Below are positions 1-8,244 of a DNA stretch of 64,000 nt, one piece after another (positions within the stretch are counted from its first letter, which is position 1; each line of letters begins with the position of its first letter). The stretch comes from DASZWJ01 sp963813895 (GTDB lineage: Bacteria; Pseudomonadota; Gammaproteobacteria; JAURND01). The notes under the pieces are model-generated. The model was not told the DNA's origin. It was given only the letters and a program-made list of their open reading frames with translations, and did no database searches. The translations under genes were made by a program, and so were the position numbers. The stretch spans positions 186,001-250,000 of the forward strand of contig CAWFAS010000004.1 of the NCBI GenBank assembly GCA_963813895.1. Reading direction: 5' to 3'.

Positions 1-888
1 ACTCGAATTACCATGATGCAATCGCAATTGCAACGCTACGACGTAACCCATTGGGGAAACGAGATCCTCAATGAATTGAAACTAATCAAACATAAACAAT
101 TATCGCTCATGTCTACCTTCACCAAACCTGAAAACATTGTACAAACAATCAAGCAAAATAAAACCAACGGCAAGAAATTATTGTTGCTGGATTATGATGG
201 CACCTTGGTACCCTACACCATCAATCCACAATTGGCGCTGCCCAGTAACGAACTATTACAACTACTCCGTTCGATTGCTGAAGATAAAAGTGCCAAAGTG
301 GTTATCGTCAGTGGCCGCGATAAAGACACCCTGGAAAAATGGCTTGGAGATTTAAATATCGATCTAGTAGCGGAACATGGGGTATGGATCAGGGAAAATA
401 AACAATGGGTTCTAAGCAAACAATTATTAATGGCGTGGGAACCCTATGTAGTGAATGTATTTGAAAAATTTGTCGATAAACTGCCGGGTACTTTTATCGA
501 AAAGAAAGATTTTTCAATAGCTTGGCATTACCGCAACGCCGACCATGATAAAGGGGCACAATTAGCCAAAGAAATGGCTGATTGTCTGCTAGGATTAACT
601 GCCAGCGGCGATGTACGGATTTTATTAGGCAATAAAGTAGTAGAAGCACTGTGCGCAGGCATTGGTAAAGATGTAGCCGTCACGCGCTTGATCGCCCAAG
701 AAGACTATGGTGTGATTTTAGCCATGGGTGATGACGTGACTGATGAGGATATGTTCAGAGTACTGCCTGAAAATGCATTTACCGTGAAAATAGGTAATGA
801 TGCCACTTCTGCAAAATTTCGCGTACCGCTACAAACTGATGCGTTACAAATCCTCACCAACTTTATACCTGACCTTATAGCTGAATAA
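1..888 (+). CDS. otsB: Fused trehalose-6-phosphate synthase/phosphatase, C-terminal part (5' end outside window)
   Basis: The frame is open from base 1, so this is the end of a longer gene. The first ~25 residues (MMQSQLQRYDVTHW...) look like the tail of a GT20 trehalose-6-phosphate synthase. A HAD-type trehalose-phosphatase domain follows: the nucleophile motif LLLLDYDGT lies near residue 60 (numbering from the ATG at 13) and the Mg-binding motif GDDVTDED near residue 240. The phosphatase removes phosphate from trehalose-6-phosphate to give trehalose. A TPS tail directly in front of a phosphatase indicates a bifunctional OtsA-OtsB polypeptide, which is an inference because the synthase part is not visible. 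A free-standing OtsB starting at the ATG at 13 or 109 is the alternative. treZ follows 6 bp downstream. Confidence 0.85.
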   Translation, partial: TRITMMQSQLQRYDVTHWGNEILNELKLIKHKQLSLMSTFTKPENIVQTIKQNKTNGKKLLLLDYDGTLVPYTINPQLALPSNELLQLLRSIAEDKSAKVVIVSGRDKDTLEKWLGDLNIDLVAEHGVWIRENKQWVLSKQLLMAWEPYVVNVFEKFVDKLPGTFIEKKDFSIAWHYRNADHDKGAQLAKEMADCLLGLTASGDVRILLGNKVVEALCAGIGKDVAVTRLIAQEDYGVILAMGDDVTDEDMFRVLPENAFTVKIGNDATSAKFRVPLQTDALQILTNFIPDLIAE

Positions 889-894
889 CCGCTC

Positions 895-2751
895 ATGAAA
901 CAGGATTTAAATTTGACATTAGGAGCCTTACCTTCACCGGATGGCACCTGTAGTTTTCGAGTCTGGGCTCCTTTGCATGAATCGCTTGCGCTTGAGCTTT
1001 ATCAGTCAAGGGAACAGCCACGCCAGATAATTATGGATCGGGATCAAGAAGGTTACTTTACTACCCGCATTACGTCACTTGCTCCCGACACCTTATATTA
1101 TTACTGCTTTGCAGATAAGCAGAAGCGCCCTGACCCAGCATCACGCTTTCAGCCTGAAGGAGTCACGGGTCCCTCTGCAGTCGTCAATCCTGCTTTCCCC
1201 TGGAGCGACTTAAATTGGATTAATCCCGGCCTGGATCAATATATAATTTATGAACTGCATGTAGGAACCTATACGCCGGAAGGTACCTTCGCAGCTATTA
1301 TCCCCCATTTGGCACAGCTTAAAGACCTAGGTATAACCGCTATAGAACTTATGCCAGTTGCACAATTTTCGGGGGATAGAAACTGGGGCTACGATGGAGT
1401 ATCGCTCTATGCGGTCCAGAACTCCTATGGCGGCCCTAATGGTTTAAAAGAGCTGGTAAACACCTGCCATCAACAGGGAATAGCGGTCATTTTAGATGTG
1501 GTATATAACCATATTGGCCCTGAAGGTAATTCCTTAGCTGAGTTCGGTCCTTACTTTACTCAGTTCTATACCACGCCTTGGGGTAGCGCTATTAATTTTG
1601 ACGGCGCTCATAACCACCTGGTGCGGCGTTATTTTATAGAAAACGCCTTACACTGGTTTAAAGAATATCATATGGATGCTTTGCGCTTAGATGCGCTACA
1701 TGCGATTTACGATGGTTCAGCCTACACTTTTTTAAGTGAATTAGCGGATTGCGCACATACCTTCGCCAGTAAACAGGCTAGAAAATTTTATCTGATTGGC
1801 GAAAGCGATTTAAACGATACCCGCTTAATATTGCCAAAATCGAAAGGAGGTTTTAACTTAGATGCGCAATGGAATGATGATTTTCATCATGCCTTACATA
1901 CGCTATTAACCAATGAATCGAAGGGTTATTATCAGGATTTTGGCCAGCTGTCACATTTTATTAAGGCTTATAAAGAGGGCTATGTTTACTCCGGCCAATA
2001 TTCACCTTCTAGACAAAAACCGCATGGCTGTTCTTCCAAAAAAATCCCGTCTCAGCAATTTGTAGTTTTTGGACAAAACCATGATCAAGTAGGCAACCGT
2101 TTAAAAGGCGACCGTAACAGTCAATCCTTATCTCTGCCCAAACTCAAACTAGCTGCAGGTTTAGTGATACTATCTCCTTACATTCCCTTATTATTTATGG
2201 GAGAAGAATATGCTGAAACCGCTCCCTTTTATTACTTCACTAGTTTTAGCAATGAAAATTTAATTACAGCCGTTAGGCAAGGAAGACAACAAGAATTTGC
2301 CGCTTTTTCATGGGCTGAGAAAATACCAGACCCGCATGACCCTAAAACTTTTTGGAATTCAAAGCTAAACCATAATTTAAAATATCAGGCCGAACATAAT
2401 ATATTACTGCGATATTACACAAAACTTATTCAATTGCGAAAATCCAATGGAGCATTATCACACCTGAACAAAAAAGAAATAGAGATTAATCTCGACGCCA
2501 CCTCACAGGTGGTTACCGTGCAAAGAAAGCATAAAGAGCAAATAGTCTTATTGTTATTTCATTTCAATCCTGATTTAACGACTGTCACTTTGCCGATCTA
2601 CAACAACTTGAAAAAAATATTTGATTCCGCTGATGCACAATGGGGCGGTGAGGGTAGCAAGGTGCCTGAGGCTATTTCGGAGACTGACGGCATAACATTA
2701 TCTTTGCCACCTTTTGCATTTGTAGTGTTTACAAATAACCACTCCAAATAA
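895..2751 (+). CDS. treZ: Malto-oligosyltrehalose trehalohydrolase
   Basis: 618 residues, about the usual TreZ length. TreZ releases free trehalose from the maltooligosyl-trehalose made by TreY. The order is an N-terminal beta-sandwich (about residues 8-100) followed by a GH13 barrel. All four GH13 motifs are visible: DVVYNH at 201-206, ALRLDALH with nucleophile D266, IGES with acid/base E303, and FGQNHDQVGNR with D397. It starts 6 bp after the trehalose-phosphatase stop and is followed 25 bp later by the GH57 gene, so the three are probably co-transcribed. treY lies two genes downstream instead of beside it. Confidence 0.93.
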   Translation: MKQDLNLTLGALPSPDGTCSFRVWAPLHESLALELYQSREQPRQIIMDRDQEGYFTTRITSLAPDTLYYYCFADKQKRPDPASRFQPEGVTGPSAVVNPAFPWSDLNWINPGLDQYIIYELHVGTYTPEGTFAAIIPHLAQLKDLGITAIELMPVAQFSGDRNWGYDGVSLYAVQNSYGGPNGLKELVNTCHQQGIAVILDVVYNHIGPEGNSLAEFGPYFTQFYTTPWGSAINFDGAHNHLVRRYFIENALHWFKEYHMDALRLDALHAIYDGSAYTFLSELADCAHTFASKQARKFYLIGESDLNDTRLILPKSKGGFNLDAQWNDDFHHALHTLLTNESKGYYQDFGQLSHFIKAYKEGYVYSGQYSPSRQKPHGCSSKKIPSQQFVVFGQNHDQVGNRLKGDRNSQSLSLPKLKLAAGLVILSPYIPLLFMGEEYAETAPFYYFTSFSNENLITAVRQGRQQEFAAFSWAEKIPDPHDPKTFWNSKLNHNLKYQAEHNILLRYYTKLIQLRKSNGALSHLNKKEIEINLDATSQVVTVQRKHKEQIVLLLFHFNPDLTTVTLPIYNNLKKIFDSADAQWGGEGSKVPEAISETDGITLSLPPFAFVVFTNNHSK

Positions 2752-2776
2752 CAACACCTTAACAAGGAAGCCTACA

Positions 2777-5179
2777 ATGAAAAAATATATCTGCATCCAC
2801 GGTCATTTTTACCAACCACCACGTGAGAACCCCTGGCTTGAAGCCATTGAGTTGCAAGACACCGCTCATCCTTATCACGATTGGAATGAACGAATTAGCG
2901 CTGAGTGTTATGAACCCAATTCCTCTTCGCGCATACTGAATGAAAATCAGGAAATTGTGCAAATTGTTAATAACTATCAAAATATCAGCTTTAATTTTGG
3001 GCCCACCTTAATTTCCTGGATCCGCGAACAACAACCTGATTTATTAAAAAAAATTATTAATGCGGATGAAAACAGTAAAGCACAATTTCAAGGACATGGT
3101 TCTGCTATTGCCCAAGCCTATAATCACATGATCTTACCGCTGGCAAATTCACGCGACAAATATACACAAATTTATTGGGGGATTTGCCATTTCCAACTTT
3201 ATTTCGGTCGCACGCCGGAAGGCTTATGGCTGCCAGAAACAGCCGTTGATATTGAAAGTTTAGATATGATGGCAGAATTAGGGATTAAATTTACCATTTT
3301 AGCTCCGCATCAAGCGAAAAGAGTTCGCCCATTGGATAGTGATCAGTGGCAGGACATTAACCAAGATCAGCTTGATTTTACTATGCCCTATCTGCAGAAA
3401 TTACCTTCAGGACGCTCCATAGCCATTTTCTTTTATGATGGCCCCACTTCCCTGGCAATCGCCTTTGAAAATCTCCTGAAAAATGGTAATGATTTTGCAA
3501 ATCGTCTCATTGCTCTATGCTCGGCTTCTCATGATCATGCACAGATAATTCATGTGGCTACCGATGGTGAAACTTATGGCCATCATCACACCTATGGTGA
3601 TATGGCTCTTGCTTATGCCATACACCATATTAAAGAACAACAGGTTGCGGAAATAACGGTTTATGGACAATTTTTAGAACTTTATCCACCGACGCATGAA
3701 GTTGAGATTAAAGAAAATAGCTCATGGAGTTGTATCCATGGAATTGAGCGATGGCGATCGGATTGCGGCTGCAACAGTGGCATGCATCCAGGCTGGCGAC
3801 AACATTGGCGTGCCCCCTTGCGTGAAGCCTTAGATTGGTTGCGTGATACTTTAGTGCCAGTCTTTGAACAACATGCGGGTAAGTATTTAGTAGATCCTTG
3901 GCTGGCAAGAAATGATTATATCCATGTCATTAATGATCGTAGCCCTGCATCCATGCAGCATTTTCTTGAAAAAAATGCTACACGTGAATTAACTAATCCT
4001 GAAATTGAGGAGTTATTAAAAGCACTGGAAATGCAGCGTCATACGCTATTAATGTACACCAGCTGTGGTTGGTTCTTTGATGAATTATCCGGCATAGAAA
4101 CAACGCAAATTATTCAATATGCTGCCCGAGCGATTCAGTTAGGCAATACCTTAACCGGTACTGACTATGAATCTACATTTATGGATAAGCTCACCGCCGC
4201 TCCCAGTAATGTTCAGGAATATGAGAATGGTAGAAAAATCTATGAAAGGTTTATATTGCCCACTCGTCTTGAACTACCCGCAGTAACAGCCCATTATGCT
4301 ATCAGTTCAATTTTTTACGAATATCCTGAAAAGACTAATATTTATTGTTACAGCGTCGAAAAAATTTATGGACAAACTGCTGAATCCGGGAAAATAAAAT
4401 TAATTATTGGTTCTGTCAAAGTTACCTCTAACATTACTCACGAATCCGTGCATACTGACTATGCCTTAATCCATTACGGCGATCAAAATCTACGCTGTGG
4501 GGTGCGTCAGTTTCAAGATGAACAGACCTATCAGGCGATGGAACAGGAAATAATGAATTTTTTCTCACAAGGAGATTTTCTGGAGCTACCCAAACTGCTT
4601 GAGAAACATTTTGGCTCGACACTTTATACTTTAAAAAACCTATTCCACGACGAACAACGCAAAGTAATGAATGAAATTCTGAACCTTCCATTAACAGAAG
4701 TTGAAACCATGTATCGTCATTTCTATGACAATCATGCATCCATTATGACTTACATCAATAACTTATCTATACCTTTACCCCGTCCACTACACAAAACAAT
4801 TGAATATATAGTCAATTCCAATCTAAAACAAACAATGGAAGAAGATATCCTCAATCTGGAAAAGATTGAGCAAATATTTGCTCAGGCTAATAAATTTCAG
4901 GCTAAATTTTACGATACTGAAATTAATTATTTATTTCAACAAAGTCTGGAAAATCTTTTTCTTAAGTTGCAAACCAACCCCTTTAACATGGAATTGTTGA
5001 AAAAATTAATTGGACTATTGGAAATTACTGATAAAAATAATCTCGAAATAAATTTATGGAAGGTGCAAAATATTGTTTATAACCTTTCCATAGAGGACAG
5101 GATTAAAAATCAAAACGATCAAACTTATAAAGATTTATTCGCTCAATTGTTGCAGCAATTGAGTATTAAAGTTTTTTAA
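2777..5179 (+). CDS. Glycoside hydrolase family 57 protein with C-terminal DUF3536-type extension
   Basis: 800 residues. The N-terminus has the GH57 signature HGHFYQPPREN (residues 8-18). The putative nucleophile is E154 in GLWLPETAVD and a second active-site segment is ATDGETYGHHH near 261-271. The family acts on alpha-1,4/1,6-glucans (alpha-amylase, 4-alpha-glucanotransferase or branching activity). The long C-terminal half (about 430-800) matches my memory of the DUF3536 architecture seen in cytoplasmic bacterial GH57 enzymes. There is no signal peptide. Its place between treZ and treY suggests that it supplies or trims maltodextrins for trehalose synthesis. The exact specificity cannot be read from sequence. 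A ribosome site (aacaaggaag) precedes the ATG. Confidence 0.85.
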   Translation: MKKYICIHGHFYQPPRENPWLEAIELQDTAHPYHDWNERISAECYEPNSSSRILNENQEIVQIVNNYQNISFNFGPTLISWIREQQPDLLKKIINADENSKAQFQGHGSAIAQAYNHMILPLANSRDKYTQIYWGICHFQLYFGRTPEGLWLPETAVDIESLDMMAELGIKFTILAPHQAKRVRPLDSDQWQDINQDQLDFTMPYLQKLPSGRSIAIFFYDGPTSLAIAFENLLKNGNDFANRLIALCSASHDHAQIIHVATDGETYGHHHTYGDMALAYAIHHIKEQQVAEITVYGQFLELYPPTHEVEIKENSSWSCIHGIERWRSDCGCNSGMHPGWRQHWRAPLREALDWLRDTLVPVFEQHAGKYLVDPWLARNDYIHVINDRSPASMQHFLEKNATRELTNPEIEELLKALEMQRHTLLMYTSCGWFFDELSGIETTQIIQYAARAIQLGNTLTGTDYESTFMDKLTAAPSNVQEYENGRKIYERFILPTRLELPAVTAHYAISSIFYEYPEKTNIYCYSVEKIYGQTAESGKIKLIIGSVKVTSNITHESVHTDYALIHYGDQNLRCGVRQFQDEQTYQAMEQEIMNFFSQGDFLELPKLLEKHFGSTLYTLKNLFHDEQRKVMNEILNLPLTEVETMYRHFYDNHASIMTYINNLSIPLPRPLHKTIEYIVNSNLKQTMEEDILNLEKIEQIFAQANKFQAKFYDTEINYLFQQSLENLFLKLQTNPFNMELLKKLIGLLEITDKNNLEINLWKVQNIVYNLSIEDRIKNQNDQTYKDLFAQLLQQLSIKVF

Positions 5180-5205
5180 CTGTGAGGATGAATAATACGA
5201 CCAGA

Positions 5206-5368
5206 GTGCCACTAGAAGCTGCCCCCATCCTAACCTTCCCCCGCAAGCGGGGGAAGGGACTGGTTAGGCAGAATAAGTTAAGCTACGTACCCAATCCGTA
5301 CTTAGCTCGAGCAGTCCCTTCCCCCGCTTGCGGGGGAAGGTTAGGATGGGGGCAGCCTCTAGTGGCAC
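5206..5368. repeat. Long palindromic repeat (C-rich arms)
   Basis: The two arms (5206-5260 and 5314-5368) are near-perfect inverted copies around a ~50-bp centre, both containing cccccatcctaacc or its complement and ending in gtgccacta/tagtggcac. It fills the gap between the GH57 gene and treY. Half-copies of the same arm occur at about 25252-25290 and 44841-44890. The 67-residue open frame across it is only a translation of the repeat. Confidence 0.9.
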
Positions 5369-5471
5369 CATTAGTAATCCTATAATTCCTTATAAATAGT
5401 TATTATAAGTCGATACCTTGCTGTGTTAGGGAAAGAGTTATTTATCCTAGAAAATTTTTGAGATCTAACCT

Positions 5472-7826
5472 ATGGACATCCCCGCCTCAACTTACCGATT
5501 ACAAATAAATCCGCGCTTCAATTTTGCTCAAGTTAAAAAAATATTGCCGTACTTAAAAAAATTAGGCATATCCTGGCTATATCTATCTCCTATTATGCAA
5601 GCAAACCCAGGCAGCCTGCATGGCTATGATGTGACTAATCTAAATCAGATTAATAACGAGCTAGGTGGCGCAGGAGGGTTTTTTGATTTATGCCAAGCCC
5701 TTAGCAATCTAGAAATAGGACTATTAGTCGATTTTGTTCCCAACCATATGGCAGCAAGCGAGCACAATCCTTGGTGGCAGGACGTTGTCCAACAAGGTTG
5801 TTCATCCCAACATGCTTATTTATTCGACATTTTTGGGAATTTATCTGACGTAAAAAAACTTTCCTATCGCCGTTTTTTTGACATCAACGAATTGGTGTGC
5901 CTACGCATGGAAGACCCAAAAGCCTTCAGTGCTACCCATCAACTGATTCTGCAGTTAATTCGTAATAAACAAATTAACGGGCTCCGCCTCGATCATATTG
6001 ACGGCTTAAAAGATCCCTACGGTTATCTAAGCCTATTACAAAAAGAAATAAACCAGCCATCTTACATAGTGGCGGAAAAAATATTGGCTCGAAATGAAAA
6101 GTTACCCACCTCATGGAAAATATCAGGCACCACAGGTTACGATTTTATTAACGAATTAAATCAAATTTTTGTCAATTCTTCCGGATTGAAGCAATTACAG
6201 CATTTTTATGATTTGATGCTTGATTCTAAAGTCACCATAGGTGATTTACGCTATATTAATAATAAAATAGTCATAGAGAAGCTGTTTAAAGTTGAGTTTG
6301 ATAATTTGGTCAAGCAGTTACAGGATATAGCCACCTCAGAGAGATCCTTCGCTCCGCTCAGGATGACAAGCATGGAAGACAGGATGACAGAGATTGAAAA
6401 ATTATTATTAGAATTTTGTGCAGTCATTCCCGCCTATCGCACCTATATACAAAATTACACACTGAGCCCTGCAGATAAAAAAATAATTGACGCTATGTTC
6501 ACAGTTATACACCAACAATCTATTAAACCGGAATATTTACATTTTCTTAAACAAGCTTTTAATTTTACAACGACTAATGAAACAGATAGCTGGTTAGACT
6601 GGGTTAAAAAATGGCAAGTATTTACCGGGCCAATGATAGCCAAAGGCTATGAAGATACTACTTGTTATCAATTTAATCTGCTCCTATCCTTAACCGAAGT
6701 AGGCAGCGAACCCCTGTATTTTAATGCTGAAACGGTTGGGGATTTAAATGCATTTCATAAATACAATCAATATAAGCAACTGCATTACCCCCAAAGTCTT
6801 AATGCCAGCTCAACCCATGACACCAAACGCAGTGAGGATATTCGCGCCAGACTGAATGTATTAACTGAAATACCTGAAGAATGGCAACAAGCTGTAACCC
6901 GCTGGCGTGATTGGAATCAATCGCATAAAATTGTCAAAAATGGCCAGACAATGCCTGACATCAATGATGAAATCATGCTGTATCAAACTTTGTTGGGAGC
7001 ATGGCCGCTACATACTACTGAAATTCCACAATTTAAAAAACATATGCATACTTTCTTAACCAAAGCGATACGCGAAGGAAAAGTGCATTCGAGTTGGCAA
7101 AACCCTAATGAGAACTATGAACAGGCCATCCTGAGTTTTTGCGATTCAATCTTAACCGAGTCCGAGGAAAATAAATTCCTCACAGATTTTATAAACCTGC
7201 AACAAAAACTAGCCTATTTCGGCATGTTAAATTCTCTGACACAACTTATTCTGAAAATATTCAGTCCGGGCATACCCGATTTGTATCAGGGCAATGAGTT
7301 ATGGGAATTTGATTTAGTCGATCCGGATAATCGTCACCCGGTTGATTTTACTCTGAGGGAAGAATTGCTGAATTCTTTACAAGCCACCAGACCAGAAGAT
7401 AGCGCATGGCTATTAAAAAAACTGCTGGACTCATGGCCCGATGGTCAAATTAAACTTTACCTGACCTACAAAATTTTAAATTTTCGCACCGCCCATGCAA
7501 AATTATTTTCAAAGGCGGACTATATTCCACTGACTATTTCAGGTTCCAGAGCGGATAATGTAGTGACATTTATCAGACATCATGCAAATAAATGGATATT
7601 AGTCGCCGTGCCACGCTGGTGTAGTCAATTGTGTGTGATCAATAAACCGCCGCTAGCCGACAATTGGGAAGATACGCAAATACTATTACCAGCTTCTGCA
7701 CCAAAACGCTGGCGATCACTTCTCACGAATGAAGAAATTATTTGCAACCAAGAGTTGGGGCTGAATTTTCATCTGGCTGCTAAATTATTTAATCAATTTC
7801 CGATGGGTGTTTATATAAATATTTAA
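5472..7826 (+). CDS. treY: Maltooligosyl trehalose synthase, with repeat-derived insert
   Basis: 784 residues, at the short end for TreY. It isomerises the reducing-end alpha-1,4 bond of maltodextrin to alpha,alpha-1,1, giving the TreZ substrate. Visible signatures: N-terminal STYRLQ, HGYDVT (50-55), DFVPNHM (87-93), YRRFFDINEL (132-141), the nucleophile region LRLDHIDG (D174), VAEKIL with E202, the AYRTYI motif (321-326) and LYQGNE/WEFDLVDPDNRHPVDF in the C-terminal part. The segment before the YRRFFDI motif is much shorter than in most homologues. Residues about 287-306 are translated from a genomic palindromic repeat (see the entry at 6330). The frame is intact throughout, so the enzyme is probably functional. 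Confidence 0.92.
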   Translation: MDIPASTYRLQINPRFNFAQVKKILPYLKKLGISWLYLSPIMQANPGSLHGYDVTNLNQINNELGGAGGFFDLCQALSNLEIGLLVDFVPNHMAASEHNPWWQDVVQQGCSSQHAYLFDIFGNLSDVKKLSYRRFFDINELVCLRMEDPKAFSATHQLILQLIRNKQINGLRLDHIDGLKDPYGYLSLLQKEINQPSYIVAEKILARNEKLPTSWKISGTTGYDFINELNQIFVNSSGLKQLQHFYDLMLDSKVTIGDLRYINNKIVIEKLFKVEFDNLVKQLQDIATSERSFAPLRMTSMEDRMTEIEKLLLEFCAVIPAYRTYIQNYTLSPADKKIIDAMFTVIHQQSIKPEYLHFLKQAFNFTTTNETDSWLDWVKKWQVFTGPMIAKGYEDTTCYQFNLLLSLTEVGSEPLYFNAETVGDLNAFHKYNQYKQLHYPQSLNASSTHDTKRSEDIRARLNVLTEIPEEWQQAVTRWRDWNQSHKIVKNGQTMPDINDEIMLYQTLLGAWPLHTTEIPQFKKHMHTFLTKAIREGKVHSSWQNPNENYEQAILSFCDSILTESEENKFLTDFINLQQKLAYFGMLNSLTQLILKIFSPGIPDLYQGNELWEFDLVDPDNRHPVDFTLREELLNSLQATRPEDSAWLLKKLLDSWPDGQIKLYLTYKILNFRTAHAKLFSKADYIPLTISGSRADNVVTFIRHHANKWILVAVPRWCSQLCVINKPPLADNWEDTQILLPASAPKRWRSLLTNEEIICNQELGLNFHLAAKLFNQFPMGVYINI
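6330..6392. repeat. Palindromic-repeat fragment inside treY coding sequence
   Basis: Bases 6339-6369 contain gagatccttcgctccgctca followed by ggatgacaa, which is the right arm of the intergenic palindrome found at 14341-14370, 25189-25218, 29392-29421 and elsewhere. A second partial aggatgacag lies at 6381-6390. It reads through in frame as RSFAPLRMTSMEDRMT in a linker between the VEFDNLVKQL segment and the conserved AYRTYI motif. Confidence 0.85.
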
Positions 7827-7855
7827 TGGGAAAATTAATACCGGTGCATGGCGTT

Positions 7856-8202
7856 CTTGAATAATTCGCTACCATTTTTGGAAAAGCACTGTATCCCTCT
7901 CCCTAACCCTCTCCCGCAAGGGGAGAGGGGATATAGAGCCAAAGGAAGAGATGCTGCCTAAAGATAATAGATAGCTAGAGGAAAAAGTCACCGCTAGTCA
8001 GAAATAGTACTAAATCTTACCTCGCTATGTATTTTCTTACTGCTCTATATCCCCTCTCCCCTTGCGGGAGAGGGTTAGGGAGAGGGGGCTGGTGTGGCAT
8101 TCATCAGTGAAAATTAATTGATAAATGTTTGTGGGCCAATATTACCCCTTCCCGCAAGAAAAGAGGGGGCTACAGTGCTTTTCAAAAAAATAGGAGCGAA
8201 TT
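7856..8202. repeat. Large inverted repeat of the ccctctccc/gggagaggg family
   Basis: The outer arms read gaataattcgct...aaaagcactgtat and the reverse complement atacagtgctttt...agcgaatt. Nested inside are ccctaaccctctcccgcaag and its complement cttgcgggagagggttaggg. It covers most of the 418-bp treY-GH15 gap. A close relative lies at 24849-25056, and a one-armed fragment follows the GH15 gene (about 10208-10275). I see no gene here; a short open frame at 8118 is a repeat translation. Confidence 0.85.
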
Positions 8203-8244
8203 CCCTTCTGAACCCTTTATGCACCCGTTATAAGGCAAACTACA

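Noticed and set aside
5182..5385. 67-residue open frame
   Set aside because: It is entirely a translation of the palindromic repeat at 5206-5368.
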